DNA of 63,456 nucleotides from Actinobacteria bacterium HGW-Actinobacteria-2 (GTDB lineage Bacteria > Actinomycetota > Actinomycetes > Propionibacteriales > Propionibacteriaceae), in NCBI GenBank assembly GCA_002841335.1, contig PHEY01000010.1, positions 1-63,456 on the forward strand. Reading direction: 5' to 3'. Shown one piece after another: positions 1-9,096 of this stretch. A model generated the notes under the pieces. The model was not told where the DNA came from, made no database searches, and worked only from the letters and a program-made list of their open reading frames with translations. The position numbers were made by a program, and so were the translations under genes. How positions within the stretch are numbered: position 1 is the stretch's first letter; every line of letters starts with the position of its first letter.

Positions 1-1170
1 GACATCTACCCCCTGCCCGCCACGAACACCCTGGACATCCCCCGACCTCCCGGTGCGCGTATGGCGGGTGGGCCGCTGACCTTCCGAGACTCCAACTGGT
101 GGCTGGACTACCCCACCAGCGCCGAGGTGATGCTGAAGCTGTGGGACCACTTCAGCCCCGCCCAACCCAAGGCGGACGGCATCGTCGCCATCGATCTGGT
201 CACCGTCCAAACGCTGCTGCGTGAGTTCGGCCCGATCAAGGTTCCCGAACACGACGAGCCGATCAGCGCTGACAACATGATCCCCACGCTGATCACCCTG
301 ATCGACGACGTCTACGGCCTGGACCACGCTCACCGCAAGGACATCCTGAAGTCACTGAGCGCCGAGCTGCTCCAGCGGATGCTGAACGTCACCCCGTCCC
401 AGGTACTGCCGACCGCGCAGCTGATGATCCAACTGGCCGATCAGAAGCACATTCAGTTCTACGTCCGCGACACCGTCGCCCAACAGGCGACCACCGACCT
501 GGGTTGGGCAGGCAGCATGGCACCCCCAACGGACGCCACCGATCTGCTCGCGGTGTCGAATGCCGTGGTCTGGCCTAGCAAGATGAACTTCGGGGTGCAC
601 AAGGCCATCGACTACCAGGTGCGTCTCGCCGAGACCGGCAGCGCCGACACCGTCCTGACGCTGGACTACCAGAAGGACGCCCGGCGGCTGCTGAAGATCC
701 AGCGAAAGTGGTTCGGCGACTACCTTCGGGTGTACCGCCCGGCCGGCACCACCCTCACCGGCTCCAGTTCCCACCGGACGCTGAAGCCGACGGCCAAGAT
801 GCCGAAGGAGGCCGAGATCCCGGCCAGCATCACGCCCGCCGAACTCAACACCACCACGATCATCAACGGCTTCACCGTGATGCCCGGCGAGAAGCGCACC
901 CAGACCTACAACACCACCGTGCCGTCGGCGATGGTGATCACCGGCGACACCGCGCACTACCGGCTGCTGATCGTCAAACAGTCCGACCTGGAAGACAGCC
1001 ACGCCACCGTGACGATCACCGCCCCGGCCGGCTGGAAGATCACCTCAGCCGGGGCGGCCGCCCGATACTCCGGCACCGCAGTGCCGCTTACACAGAGCGC
1101 GACCCAGGTCAGCCTGGACGCCACACTGACCAACGATCTGATCCTGGACGTCGCCCTGGCCAAGGCCTGA
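1..1170 (+). CDS. DUF4012-type protein, cut by the left edge
   Basis: The reading frame is open from base 1, so the gene starts before the window and only its C-terminal 389 residues are seen. The segment with NWWLDYPTSAEVMLKLW followed by a region on fixed-date-like 'DGIVAIDLVTVQTLL' sequence resembles the actinobacterial DUF4012 family, whose members are exported or membrane-anchored proteins of unknown function often found near envelope polysaccharide genes. The last 100 residues are rich in Thr and beta-strand-like sequence with no membrane segment. The next gene is convergent, with its stop 9 bases away. The family call rests on recall of the motif pattern; the biochemical role is unknown. 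Confidence 0.7.
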   Translation, partial: DIYPLPATNTLDIPRPPGARMAGGPLTFRDSNWWLDYPTSAEVMLKLWDHFSPAQPKADGIVAIDLVTVQTLLREFGPIKVPEHDEPISADNMIPTLITLIDDVYGLDHAHRKDILKSLSAELLQRMLNVTPSQVLPTAQLMIQLADQKHIQFYVRDTVAQQATTDLGWAGSMAPPTDATDLLAVSNAVVWPSKMNFGVHKAIDYQVRLAETGSADTVLTLDYQKDARRLLKIQRKWFGDYLRVYRPAGTTLTGSSSHRTLKPTAKMPKEAEIPASITPAELNTTTIINGFTVMPGEKRTQTYNTTVPSAMVITGDTAHYRLLIVKQSDLEDSHATVTITAPAGWKITSAGAAARYSGTAVPLTQSATQVSLDATLTNDLILDVALAKA

Positions 1171-1178
1171 GGCTCCGA

Positions 1179-2243
1179 CTAGGGCTTCACCAGGATTCGG
1201 ATCGGGTCACCGACCTTCTTCTCCAGCATCTCGATGCCGCGGTGGATCTCGCTCAGCGGCACGATCGCCGAGATCGACCCACTGAGGTCGAGACGTCCAC
1301 GACTCAGCAACTCGGCCAAGATCTGGATGTCCTGCACCTGGTAGCCCAGGTGGCCCTTGACCTGCTTGCGCAGCAGCGAGAACTCCATGAACGAACCGGC
1401 ATCGATGTGCTGTGCGCTCATGCCCACAGTGATCACCTGGCCGTTGCTGTCGAGGCTGGCCACCGCCTGGCGGGCGGTCGCGGTGATCCCCACCGCATCG
1501 AAGGCCACATCCAGCATGCGTCCACCGGTGGCTTCGGCGATCTTGTCGTGCAACTGCGGATCGTCGGAGCGGAAGGCGTAGTCCGCCCCCAGACGCAGGG
1601 CCCGCTCCAAGGCGGCGTCGTTGATGTCGATGGCGATGATCGGGACGCCGCCGGCCAGCTTGGTCAGCTGCACCAGATGAGTGCCCACGCCACCGACACC
1701 CCAGATGCCCACGGCATTACCCAGGTGCACCTTCGCGGTGCGCACGACCGCGGCAAACGGGGTCGAGACGGCATCAGCCAACAGCGCCGCCTGCTCCAGC
1801 GGGACGTTGTCCGGCACGCGGGTGCAGCCGATCGCTCCGGCGACCAGGTACTCCGCCCAGCCGCCGTCGAAGGCGAAGGCCATCAGATTCAGGTTGAGGC
1901 AAGCGGCGAAGTTGCCCCGCTGGCAGTTGCGGCACTTCAGGCACGCCTTACCCGCCGAGGGGATCACTTTGTCGCCGACCTGCCACTGGTTCACCCCGAC
2001 GCCGAGCTTCACGATCGTCCCGGCAACTTCGTGGCCTTGGGTGACCACCGGGAGCCGCGCGGGGAAGTTGCCGTCGATCAACGACAGGTCCGAATGACAG
2101 ATGCCGCAGTAGGCGACCTTGATCAACACCTCCCCCGGCCCGGGCTCGGGCACCGGGATCTGTTCGAGTTTGACCTCCTTGGTGGCGGCGTAGAAGCGTT
2201 CGGCCAACATGGTCGAACCGGGCTCAGGAGCGGCAGCGCTCAT
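1179..2243 (-). CDS. Zinc-dependent alcohol dehydrogenase (MDR family)
   Basis: A 354-residue medium-chain dehydrogenase/reductase that should oxidise primary alcohols, or reduce aldehydes, with NAD(P). Catalytic zinc ligands are visible as Cys46 (CGICHSD) and His71-Glu72 (GHE). The structural zinc lobe has four cysteines at 101, 104, 107 and 115. A Rossmann motif GIWGVGGVG lies near residue 180. The ATG at 2243 is chosen because AAGGAG stands 8 bases upstream; the frame stays open 13 codons further, but without such a site. The length is normal for propanol-preferring bacterial ADHs. It appears to be a single-gene unit. The substrate cannot be read from sequence. Confidence 0.92.
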   Translation of the reverse strand: MSAAAPEPGSTMLAERFYAATKEVKLEQIPVPEPGPGEVLIKVAYCGICHSDLSLIDGNFPARLPVVTQGHEVAGTIVKLGVGVNQWQVGDKVIPSAGKACLKCRNCQRGNFAACLNLNLMAFAFDGGWAEYLVAGAIGCTRVPDNVPLEQAALLADAVSTPFAAVVRTAKVHLGNAVGIWGVGGVGTHLVQLTKLAGGVPIIAIDINDAALERALRLGADYAFRSDDPQLHDKIAEATGGRMLDVAFDAVGITATARQAVASLDSNGQVITVGMSAQHIDAGSFMEFSLLRKQVKGHLGYQVQDIQILAELLSRGRLDLSGSISAIVPLSEIHRGIEMLEKKVGDPIRILVKP

Positions 2244-2427
2244 GACAGTTCTCCTTGTTAATTCATCAGATGTTGAATACATCTCACAAAGAGGCTACGC
2301 CCGCATCTCCGGGCCGCCGGACAAGGTCGGACATAGTCGAGGGACGCTCCGCGCTGCCCCGCGGAGCCCCGACTCTTCGCGCCGCCGGGAGCGACCAGCT
2401 CAACCGGCGACTCGACTGGCCAGCGGC

Positions 2428-2673
2428 CTAGGCGTCGACGGGGTCTTCCCACAGCCCGCCGGGCACGTCCTGACTGAGACCCAGTTCAGCGATGGCCGCG
2501 AGGAACTTCTGACGCAGCGCCGGGGTCGGCATGTGCCGTCCATTCAGCCAGCCCTGCGCCGTTGCTTTCGGTACACCGGCGGCCAAACCAAATTGGCGTA
2601 TCGACAAATGCTGTTGCCTCCGCGCCTCATCAACCTTGTGAGCGAATTCAGCCCAGGAACTCTGCTTCATCAT
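2428..2673 (-). CDS. Solo helix-turn-helix protein, paralogue of the neighbour's N-terminus
   Basis: An 81-residue protein consisting only of an XRE-like HTH (about residues 8-60) and a short tail ending GLWEDPVDA. It matches the first 80 residues of the 1223-residue STAND protein encoded just upstream on the same strand. Both contain AGVPKATAQGWL, GRH and PTPALR, and both end in ELGL, GLW and DA. Well over half the positions are identical by eye. A stand-alone copy of a large protein's HTH could compete for the same DNA site or act as its partner; that is inference. It has no effector domain, and the gene is complete rather than a truncated pseudogene. Confidence 0.75.
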   Translation of the reverse strand: MMKQSSWAEFAHKVDEARRQQHLSIRQFGLAAGVPKATAQGWLNGRHMPTPALRQKFLAAIAELGLSQDVPGGLWEDPVDA

Positions 2674-2855
2674 GCAACTCCAAACCCACAGGAACCCCTC
2701 AGCGGAATGCTATTGCGGGCATACGGCACCGGAGCGCGCGTTCTCACCCGAAATCGTATGGAGTCGTATGAACGTCATCCCGACCAGGCGATTGCAGGCC
2801 TCAGGAGCGATGAGATCGCCTACTCCCGGGCTTGTGGCGGCACCCAAGAGTCGGT

Positions 2856-5800
2856 TCAGCACACCTTCCGTGGGGGTAATCCGGGCAAGTAGTGACTCCA
2901 CTCCTCATCGGTCAACGGATCGCCCACTCGAGCACAGATGTCGGCGACGGCGTCAGCGACGGTCGCATCCCACACGCGCACCGCACCATCACTGCCGGAT
3001 ACCGCGAAATGCGTGGCGTCGATATAGCGGGTATCCCACGGCCGTCCCACATTGCTCGGAATTGCCAATTCCGCGGTGGTCGAAGATCCGGTCAGATCCC
3101 AACTCCAGATGATGTCGTCGCCACTGGTACCGATCAGCCGCTTTTCATCCGGACTGAACTCCACCGAATACATGTCCGCAGATGCGTCGTGCCAGGAGTG
3201 CGTCTGCCGCAGATTCGCCGGGTCACTGAAGTCCCATACGCTGGCTTCACCACCGGCGCTCCCCACCGCCACCCGTGCCGAATGCGGAGCCGGGTCCAGG
3301 GTGTAGGGAATCTCCGACAGAGCCACCGAACCCAGCTTCACCGGCGTGGCGTCCACACTCCATACCACCAACGACTTGTCGCCTTGCCCGACCAGCAGCT
3401 TGGTGCCGTCCCCGCTGAACACGGCCAACTGCGGGTCCGGAGCCACGACCTCGGCGAACTTCGTCAGCACGCCCTGCGGGGTAGCGCGGAACAAGACCAC
3501 CTTTCCGGCACGGTTCGACATCGCCGCCACCATCGAGGAATCCGGGCTCATCGCCGTGTAGATCACCGAGACCCCCAGACCGGTGTCGTATGCGGCCCCC
3601 GCGCCGGCGCCTTGATCACTCAACGGCCAGCTCAGCACCCGTCCCCTCAAGGTGGACCCCACCAGATAGGCGCCACTCGGCGCGACGCCGACACCACCGA
3701 CTTGAACATCACCCTCCGGAAGCGTGGCCGGCACCGGTTTGGGCATCGCTTGATTCACCGCTCCCAACCGCCACAGCGCGATGCCGTCACTGGCAGTGCC
3801 GGCAGCCAGCCACCGCGAACCGTCGGTGTACAGGTTGTAGGCCACCGACCCCGACTCACGCAGGACGGGGTTGTGCGCCGGCCACACCAACAGCGCCCCG
3901 TCCGCCCCCACGCCGACCACTTGACCGTTACCGGCGAAGCCCACGCCGGTTTGAATCGATGCCGTGGTCAGCCGACGCGTACGCTCGCCGGTCACGACAT
4001 CGAAGACGGCAACGGCCTGGTCGGAACTGGCCGCCCCCAGCCATGCCCCGTCACTGCTGTAGGTGACCGCGTTGACCCAGCTCTCAAACCCGGTCAGCGG
4101 GGCGAGCGCCACCACCTTGTCGTGCGCATCCAGCCGCCAGCGGGGAACCACCTGTCCGGTCACACCCGCGGCCAGCTCACGTCCATCTGGACGAAGGGCG
4201 AGACTCAGCGCCTGCACCGTCTGCCGGCCGGCCGCACCGGTCACCGCGCAAGGAATGCCCGCCAGGCGGTGCGCCGACGCGCCCTCGATTCGCCAGCGAT
4301 CGATCATCCCGGTGGCACCGCCGACGTAGAGGACCCCTGCTGTCGAGATCGCGACCGCCGACACCTTGGTCGGCTGGCCGGCGGTCAGCTCCAGCGTCAG
4401 CTTCACCCGCTGCTGAGGAGTCTGGGAAGCGTCCAGCCCGTACACCGTCACCCCACCGGACGCCTCACCGGCGACCAGCGTGGTCCCATCGGCGCTCAGG
4501 CTGATCGCGGTGGTCGCTTCGTCGGCGGGCAGTTCGGCGATCAGCCGAGGCTCAGCGGTGAAGTCCCACAACTGCCGGACGTTGACCCCACCGACCGCCA
4601 CCAACTGACGTCCGGCCACCTGGGCGATGCTGATCGCCCACACATTCCCACCGGCGGTATCGGCGACCACTTCCGTGCCGGACGCCGTAGTCAGCTGATC
4701 GCCTCGCCACCAGGTCAGCGTGCCGTGCCCGGCCCCGCGCACGACCAACTGGCCGTCAGGGCTGACCGCCACCACCGCATCAGCGTCCCCCAGCCGCCGC
4801 AGCGGAACGTCGGCGCCGGTCGCGTCCACGACGATCGAGCGGCCCTGCAGCGTGGAGGAGATCGAGTTCGACACCAAAGCGAGGTGCGCCAGCAAGCTCG
4901 GGGACTTCTCGCCGAGCAGTCGGGCCGACAGTGCCACCTGACGCGACTGCGCATCGTCACGGGATTGTTCGGCCTCGGTGCGGAAGCCCTCACCGCGGAA
5001 GAAGAACACCCCCGCCCCCACCGCGGTCAGGCTGGCCACCAACGCCAAAGCGACGGCAACGCGGCGCTGCCTCCGCAGCCGTGCGGTCACCGCCTGTTCC
5101 TGTTCGAGCGCGGAGGCGAAGTGCGCCTCACTCGCCGAGATGAACTCCCGTTCCAGAACGCCCACCAGCGCGGAATCGGCGATCTCCACCCCACCGGTGA
5201 CCTTCTCCACCGGGACGAGGGCGTGGGGGTCCCGATCCGAGTCGCGCCACAGCTCGGCCGCGCGCCGCAGCCGGGCGTTCGCGGTCAGCTCCGCACCATG
5301 GTCGTCGACCCACTGCTCCAGGCGCCGCCAGTGCCGCACCAACGCTTCGTGGCTGATTCGGACCTGCCCGTCGGCCACCGTCAACATCCGCGCCGCCACA
5401 AAAGGGCGAACGATTTCGCTGGTCACCGGATCCAACTCGCCCAAGGGAGCCGACAACCGCACCAGAGCATGCGGGGTGAGCGAAATCAGTCGCAGGAACA
5501 GCCATTGGGCCGCCCGCTGCTGGTCGGAGTCCAACTCGGCGAAAACCTGCTCGGCGAGCAGCTCGACAGCATCGGCGAGGCCACCGATCTTGCGGTAGTC
5601 GGCCACCGTCATCCGCTTACCGGACCCGGCCGCCCAGGTGATCAACAGTGCGTTCGACAGCAACGGGAGCGCCTCCGGCGCCACCTGCGCACGCGCCGAT
5701 CCCGGGGCCAACTCCTGAGTCAGGACGTTCACCAGCTCGTCATCCACGCTGACCCCGGCCAGCTGGGCCGGGCCGGTGATGACCTCGCGCAGTTCCGCTC

Positions 5801-6527
5801 GGGTCAACGGCGAGATCAGGAACGGACGCGACAACGCCTCGGTCAGCACCGAGACCAGCTGCGCGGCGGCGAACGCGTCCGAGCGCAGCACGACCACCAC
5901 CACACGCTCGGCGGCCAGCGCGGTCAGGCGGTCGACCGCCGCGTCGCGGGTGGCGTCATCGGCCAGCAGGAACGCCTCGAACTGGTCCCACACGACCACG
6001 TCGACGGCGTCCGCGTCGGCCGGATCCAGGCCCACTCGCAGTCCGGCCAGAACTCCCTCAGCGGCCTCACGTCCGGCCAGCCCGGCCGCGACCAGGGACG
6101 ACTTGCCCGAACCTGACGGGCCGACCACGACGACAATCCCATTCCCGTGCGCGGCGCGGATGTCCACGACGGCCTGGGCCAATCGTCGAGCTTCCTCGGA
6201 TCGACCGAAGTAGAAGTCGACATCCTCGACACCGAAGGGACGCGATCCGACATAAGGCGCATTCTCATCGCGGAGCCGCGGCTGGATGGCGTCCCATTCA
6301 TCGAGCCAGAGGCCTTCGGGGAGTTGGTCGGCGAGGCCAAGTTCGTTCAACAAGTGCATAAACCGGTCTCGAAGAGCCGGCGTGGGTGAATGCCGCCCAC
6401 TCAGCCAACCCTGCGCGGTGGCCTTGGGAACGCCGGCCAACCGGGCTACCGCACTGATGGAGAGATGCCGCCGAATTCGCGCAGCATTGACCTGCTGGGA
6501 AAAACTGATCCACGGACTCTGTCCCAT
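2856..6527 (-). CDS. HTH - STAND NTPase (nSTAND1-like) - WD40 protein
   Basis: A 1223-residue multidomain protein. Residues 8-66 are an XRE-like HTH. A P-loop NTPase follows, with Walker A GPSGSGKSS at 136-144 and a Walker B-like strand VVVWDQFEAF at 177-186, typical of the nSTAND1 class. A winged-helix-like region containing ISHEALVRHW lies near 391-400. One hydrophobic segment at 489-510 is a likely membrane anchor. From about residue 570 to the end are WD40-like beta-propeller repeats (LWDF, VWDF, WSWDL, VRVWDA). STAND proteins are signal-sensing switches, and in bacteria some act in conflict or immunity systems. Here the propeller would be the sensor. GAGAGGG precedes the ATG. No toxic effector domain is recognisable. 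Confidence 0.85.
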   Translation of the reverse strand: MGQSPWISFSQQVNAARIRRHLSISAVARLAGVPKATAQGWLSGRHSPTPALRDRFMHLLNELGLADQLPEGLWLDEWDAIQPRLRDENAPYVGSRPFGVEDVDFYFGRSEEARRLAQAVVDIRAAHGNGIVVVVGPSGSGKSSLVAAGLAGREAAEGVLAGLRVGLDPADADAVDVVVWDQFEAFLLADDATRDAAVDRLTALAAERVVVVVLRSDAFAAAQLVSVLTEALSRPFLISPLTRAELREVITGPAQLAGVSVDDELVNVLTQELAPGSARAQVAPEALPLLSNALLITWAAGSGKRMTVADYRKIGGLADAVELLAEQVFAELDSDQQRAAQWLFLRLISLTPHALVRLSAPLGELDPVTSEIVRPFVAARMLTVADGQVRISHEALVRHWRRLEQWVDDHGAELTANARLRRAAELWRDSDRDPHALVPVEKVTGGVEIADSALVGVLEREFISASEAHFASALEQEQAVTARLRRQRRVAVALALVASLTAVGAGVFFFRGEGFRTEAEQSRDDAQSRQVALSARLLGEKSPSLLAHLALVSNSISSTLQGRSIVVDATGADVPLRRLGDADAVVAVSPDGQLVVRGAGHGTLTWWRGDQLTTASGTEVVADTAGGNVWAISIAQVAGRQLVAVGGVNVRQLWDFTAEPRLIAELPADEATTAISLSADGTTLVAGEASGGVTVYGLDASQTPQQRVKLTLELTAGQPTKVSAVAISTAGVLYVGGATGMIDRWRIEGASAHRLAGIPCAVTGAAGRQTVQALSLALRPDGRELAAGVTGQVVPRWRLDAHDKVVALAPLTGFESWVNAVTYSSDGAWLGAASSDQAVAVFDVVTGERTRRLTTASIQTGVGFAGNGQVVGVGADGALLVWPAHNPVLRESGSVAYNLYTDGSRWLAAGTASDGIALWRLGAVNQAMPKPVPATLPEGDVQVGGVGVAPSGAYLVGSTLRGRVLSWPLSDQGAGAGAAYDTGLGVSVIYTAMSPDSSMVAAMSNRAGKVVLFRATPQGVLTKFAEVVAPDPQLAVFSGDGTKLLVGQGDKSLVVWSVDATPVKLGSVALSEIPYTLDPAPHSARVAVGSAGGEASVWDFSDPANLRQTHSWHDASADMYSVEFSPDEKRLIGTSGDDIIWSWDLTGSSTTAELAIPSNVGRPWDTRYIDATHFAVSGSDGAVRVWDATVADAVADICARVGDPLTDEEWSHYLPGLPPRKVC

Positions 6528-6537
6528 AGAAATCCCT

Positions 6538-6556
6538 CTCGCGATGCCTACGCGAG
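6538..6556 (-). promoter_or_regulatory. Inverted repeat in the leader of the STAND gene
   Basis: Perfect half-sites CTCGCG and CGCGAG, separated by seven bases, lie 11 bases upstream of the STAND gene start and next to its ribosome binding site. This could be an operator for the HTH of the product itself or a small leader hairpin. I do not find a copy in front of the solo HTH gene. Confidence 0.4.
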
Positions 6557-6574
6557 CGACATCCTAGGGACGAG

Positions 6575-8527
6575 TCATGATGAGAACTGCTGTGCCCACC
6601 AGGTGAGTATGAACTCGAAACGAGCGACACGGTGTCGCGGCGTTCCCGAGCGGGAAAGCTCATGGCCTTCCCCTGGGAACACAAGCAATTTCGTCTCCAC
6701 CCCGCGCAATTTGAGTTCGGTGTAGTACCGCTCAGCCACCGACAACGGGCAACGCAGATCCCTTTCGGAGTGGATCAACATTGTCGGTGTTTGCACCCGA
6801 TGCACCTGGTACAACGGCGACCGCTGATCGATCTCGGCCAGGCTGCCCTGATACTCGAACGGGAAGAACCAGCCGATATCGGCCGCACCGATCATCGACC
6901 GGCCATCCAGGTAGCCGCGTTCGACGATGGCGGCTGTGAACCGCGGCGTCTGCGCGATCAGCCAGGCGGTCAGATAGCCACCATAGGAGCCGCCCATCAC
7001 ACCCACGCGGGTCCCGTCCAGGGACGGATCGGCGGTCAGGCAGTGGTCGAGGAAGGCCAGGACGTCGACCACATCGACGTCACCGAGGGCACCCTTCACC
7101 GCACGGCCGTGGTCGTAGCCGTAGCCGGCCGACCCGCGGGGATTGCACATCACCACCGCATAGCCGGCCGTCGCCAGCACCTGCGCCTCGTCGAAGAAGT
7201 TGGCCGAGTAGGCGGCGAACGGGCCGCCGTGAATCATCAGCACCACCGGATGCGGCCCCTCACCGCGGGGACGAAGCAGCCAGCCATGCACTGGCGTCCC
7301 GTCCTCGGCGGTGGCGAGTTGCTCTTGCGGGACGATCGCCTCCGCGGCCAGACGGCCGCCGAAATCGGTCAAGGTGTGGTGCGGGGCGTCCAGGCTGATC
7401 AGTTCGCCAGGCGAGGTGGGCGTGGCCAGGACGGCGACTCGCTTGGCCCCGGCGGCGGCCACCGACAGCGCCGACCCGGGCAACGCCCACCGCTGCGCTT
7501 CGCCGGCGGCGGTCACCTTGATCACCTGGCAGTTGCCGCGCACCTGGTCCAGCGCCAGCACACCGTCACCATCGGCCACCACGGCACCCTCGATGCAGAC
7601 CGTCGCCGGGTTGGTCAGCATTCGCGCTTGTCCGCCAGCAGTCGGAACGACACAGACCGCAGCATTGACGCCGGCCACGTCCAATCCTCGCGAGCCGAGC
7701 TCGATGCCCACGAAGTAGACCTGGTCGGCGACCACCGCCGGGGAACCCAAGGCGCTGGGTCCGGTGGCGGAGTCGGTGAGTCGACGCGGCTCCTCCACCC
7801 CGGGCGTGTAGGCGTAGAGATCGCAGCGCAGATCACGGTCACGGCCCTCGTGGCGCGACACCGAGGTGATGATGCTTCCGCCGCCCCAGGCCAGGCCGGA
7901 ATGGGTGAAGTCGCCGGCGCTCACCTGAGTGGCGACCGGCACCAGCGGGACGCTCCGTCCCTCGCGCGCAGCCCGACCGATGGGTGCCACCGGGGGCTCG
8001 CTGCCCGGATCGGGGACGTCAACGACGAAGACGTGCCGGCGCTGGTCGGCCACGTAGCCCACCCCGTCGTATTGGAACTGGAGCTGGTCGATCAGCCGGG
8101 GATCCTCGTGGTTGGCATCAACCCCGGCCACGGTGCCGTAGCGCCCGTCCTCGGCGACCGCGGCAATGAAGGCGATCTGCCGCGAGTCGGGGCTGAAGCG
8201 GAACTCACCCACCCCCAAATGCTGGTCGGTAATGATCATCGGCTCGCCACCATCGGCGGCCATGACAGCGAGCTGGGTCGGCTGACCTGGGGCGCCACGC
8301 AGGAAGGCCAACAGACGTCCGTCGGGGGAGAAAGCGGGCGCGGTATCGCAGAAACCACGGGTGATTCGCCGGGCCGGCTGCTCGTCAAAGCGAATGAGCC
8401 ACAGTTGGCCGACGTAGGCGTCGGCATCGAGGTCTGGCCGGGTCGCCGCAAACACCGCTCGATCTCCGGTGGGATGCACCGTCGGCGTCGACAGAGTATT
8501 CAGTGCATTGAGTTCTCCGGGGCGCAT
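6575..8527 (-). CDS. S9-family prolyl oligopeptidase-like peptidase
   Basis: A 650-residue protein with an N-terminal beta-propeller (PD40/DPP-like repeats such as FSPDGRLLAF and FSPDSRQIAF) and a C-terminal alpha/beta hydrolase peptidase domain from about residue 410. The nucleophile is Ser514 in GGSYGG. Asp590 (SERDLRC) and His622 (GEGHEL) complete the likely triad. Family members cleave short peptides, often after proline, or remove N-terminal dipeptides. No signal peptide is seen, so the enzyme is probably cytoplasmic. It lies 47 bases upstream of the STAND gene on the same strand and could be cotranscribed with it. Length and motifs are normal for an acylaminoacyl-peptidase-like member. 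Confidence 0.9.
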   Translation of the reverse strand: MRPGELNALNTLSTPTVHPTGDRAVFAATRPDLDADAYVGQLWLIRFDEQPARRITRGFCDTAPAFSPDGRLLAFLRGAPGQPTQLAVMAADGGEPMIITDQHLGVGEFRFSPDSRQIAFIAAVAEDGRYGTVAGVDANHEDPRLIDQLQFQYDGVGYVADQRRHVFVVDVPDPGSEPPVAPIGRAAREGRSVPLVPVATQVSAGDFTHSGLAWGGGSIITSVSRHEGRDRDLRCDLYAYTPGVEEPRRLTDSATGPSALGSPAVVADQVYFVGIELGSRGLDVAGVNAAVCVVPTAGGQARMLTNPATVCIEGAVVADGDGVLALDQVRGNCQVIKVTAAGEAQRWALPGSALSVAAAGAKRVAVLATPTSPGELISLDAPHHTLTDFGGRLAAEAIVPQEQLATAEDGTPVHGWLLRPRGEGPHPVVLMIHGGPFAAYSANFFDEAQVLATAGYAVVMCNPRGSAGYGYDHGRAVKGALGDVDVVDVLAFLDHCLTADPSLDGTRVGVMGGSYGGYLTAWLIAQTPRFTAAIVERGYLDGRSMIGAADIGWFFPFEYQGSLAEIDQRSPLYQVHRVQTPTMLIHSERDLRCPLSVAERYYTELKLRGVETKLLVFPGEGHELSRSGTPRHRVARFEFILTWWAQQFSS

Positions 8528-8602
8528 CCGCTGAGCATATCCGCCCGCCAGGCCCTCCGCACAACGAGATCCGGACGAAGATGTACGGACTTGCTACGGA
8601 TT

Positions 8603-8944
8603 TCAGCTATTGAAAAGTTCCAACTGATAGCCGTCGGGATCAACCAGCCGAATTCCGATCCGGCCCGGACCTGTCGGACCCAGTTCACCCACCAGATGCG
8701 CATCCATCCCGGCATCGAGGAATTCGTCCACCAGGGATTTGAGGTCGCCGGCCCGAATTGCCAGTGCCGCAGTCGAGGGGATCGGCTCACCGACGACGAA
8801 CTCCAGCCAGAACCAGTTCAGCGACACCGTGGCCAAACCTGCGGCGGACCGACCGAGGCGAAAACCGAGCCGCTGATAGAAGGCCGCGCTGGCAGCTGGA
8901 TCCCGCACCGGCAGGATCATTCCCGACACTCCACTGACCTTCAC
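8603..8944 (-). CDS. VOC (glyoxalase/bleomycin resistance) family protein
   Basis: A single VOC domain of about 113 residues, containing VRDPAASAAFYQRLGF near the start and DPDGYQLELFNS at the end, as in glyoxalase/dioxygenase-fold proteins that usually bind a metal and act as dimers. The frame is open back to 9079, but homology begins just after the GTG at 8944 (VKVSGVSGMILPVRD), so that start is preferred. An ATG at 8920 is an alternative. No good ribosome binding site precedes either. It is upstream of the S9 peptidase on the same strand. The substrate is unknown; antibiotic resistance should not be assumed. Confidence 0.75.
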   Translation of the reverse strand: MKVSGVSGMILPVRDPAASAAFYQRLGFRLGRSAAGLATVSLNWFWLEFVVGEPIPSTAALAIRAGDLKSLVDEFLDAGMDAHLVGELGPTGPGRIGIRLVDPDGYQLELFNS

Positions 8945-9063
8945 CCGGTGAGGGTACGACCGTCCCTCCCCGCGCCGCGCGGCGTCGCCGCAATTGTGCG
9001 GCGGCACCCGGCCCACCCCCTCAGCGAGGGCGCTCAGTAGGATTACGTGGCCATCTCGGGCTT

Positions 9064-9083
9064 GTGAGTGAGTGCTCACTCAC
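9064..9083. promoter_or_regulatory. Operator of the TetR repressor of the ABC exporter operon
   Basis: GTGAGTGAGTGCTCACTCAC is an inverted repeat with nine-base half-sites around a TG centre. It abuts the likely -10 box TATACT (9084-9089), whose start point falls on the GTG at 9097. Bound repressor would block RNA polymerase. The position argues for autoregulation by the adjacent TetR protein. Confidence 0.75.
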
Positions 9084-9096
9084 TATACTGATTCCC

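Noticed and set aside
2892-6116. Frame of over 1000 codons on the plus strand
   Set aside because: It is antisense to the STAND gene, is rich in Arg, His, Pro and Gln from G/C-rich codons, and has no recognisable domain.
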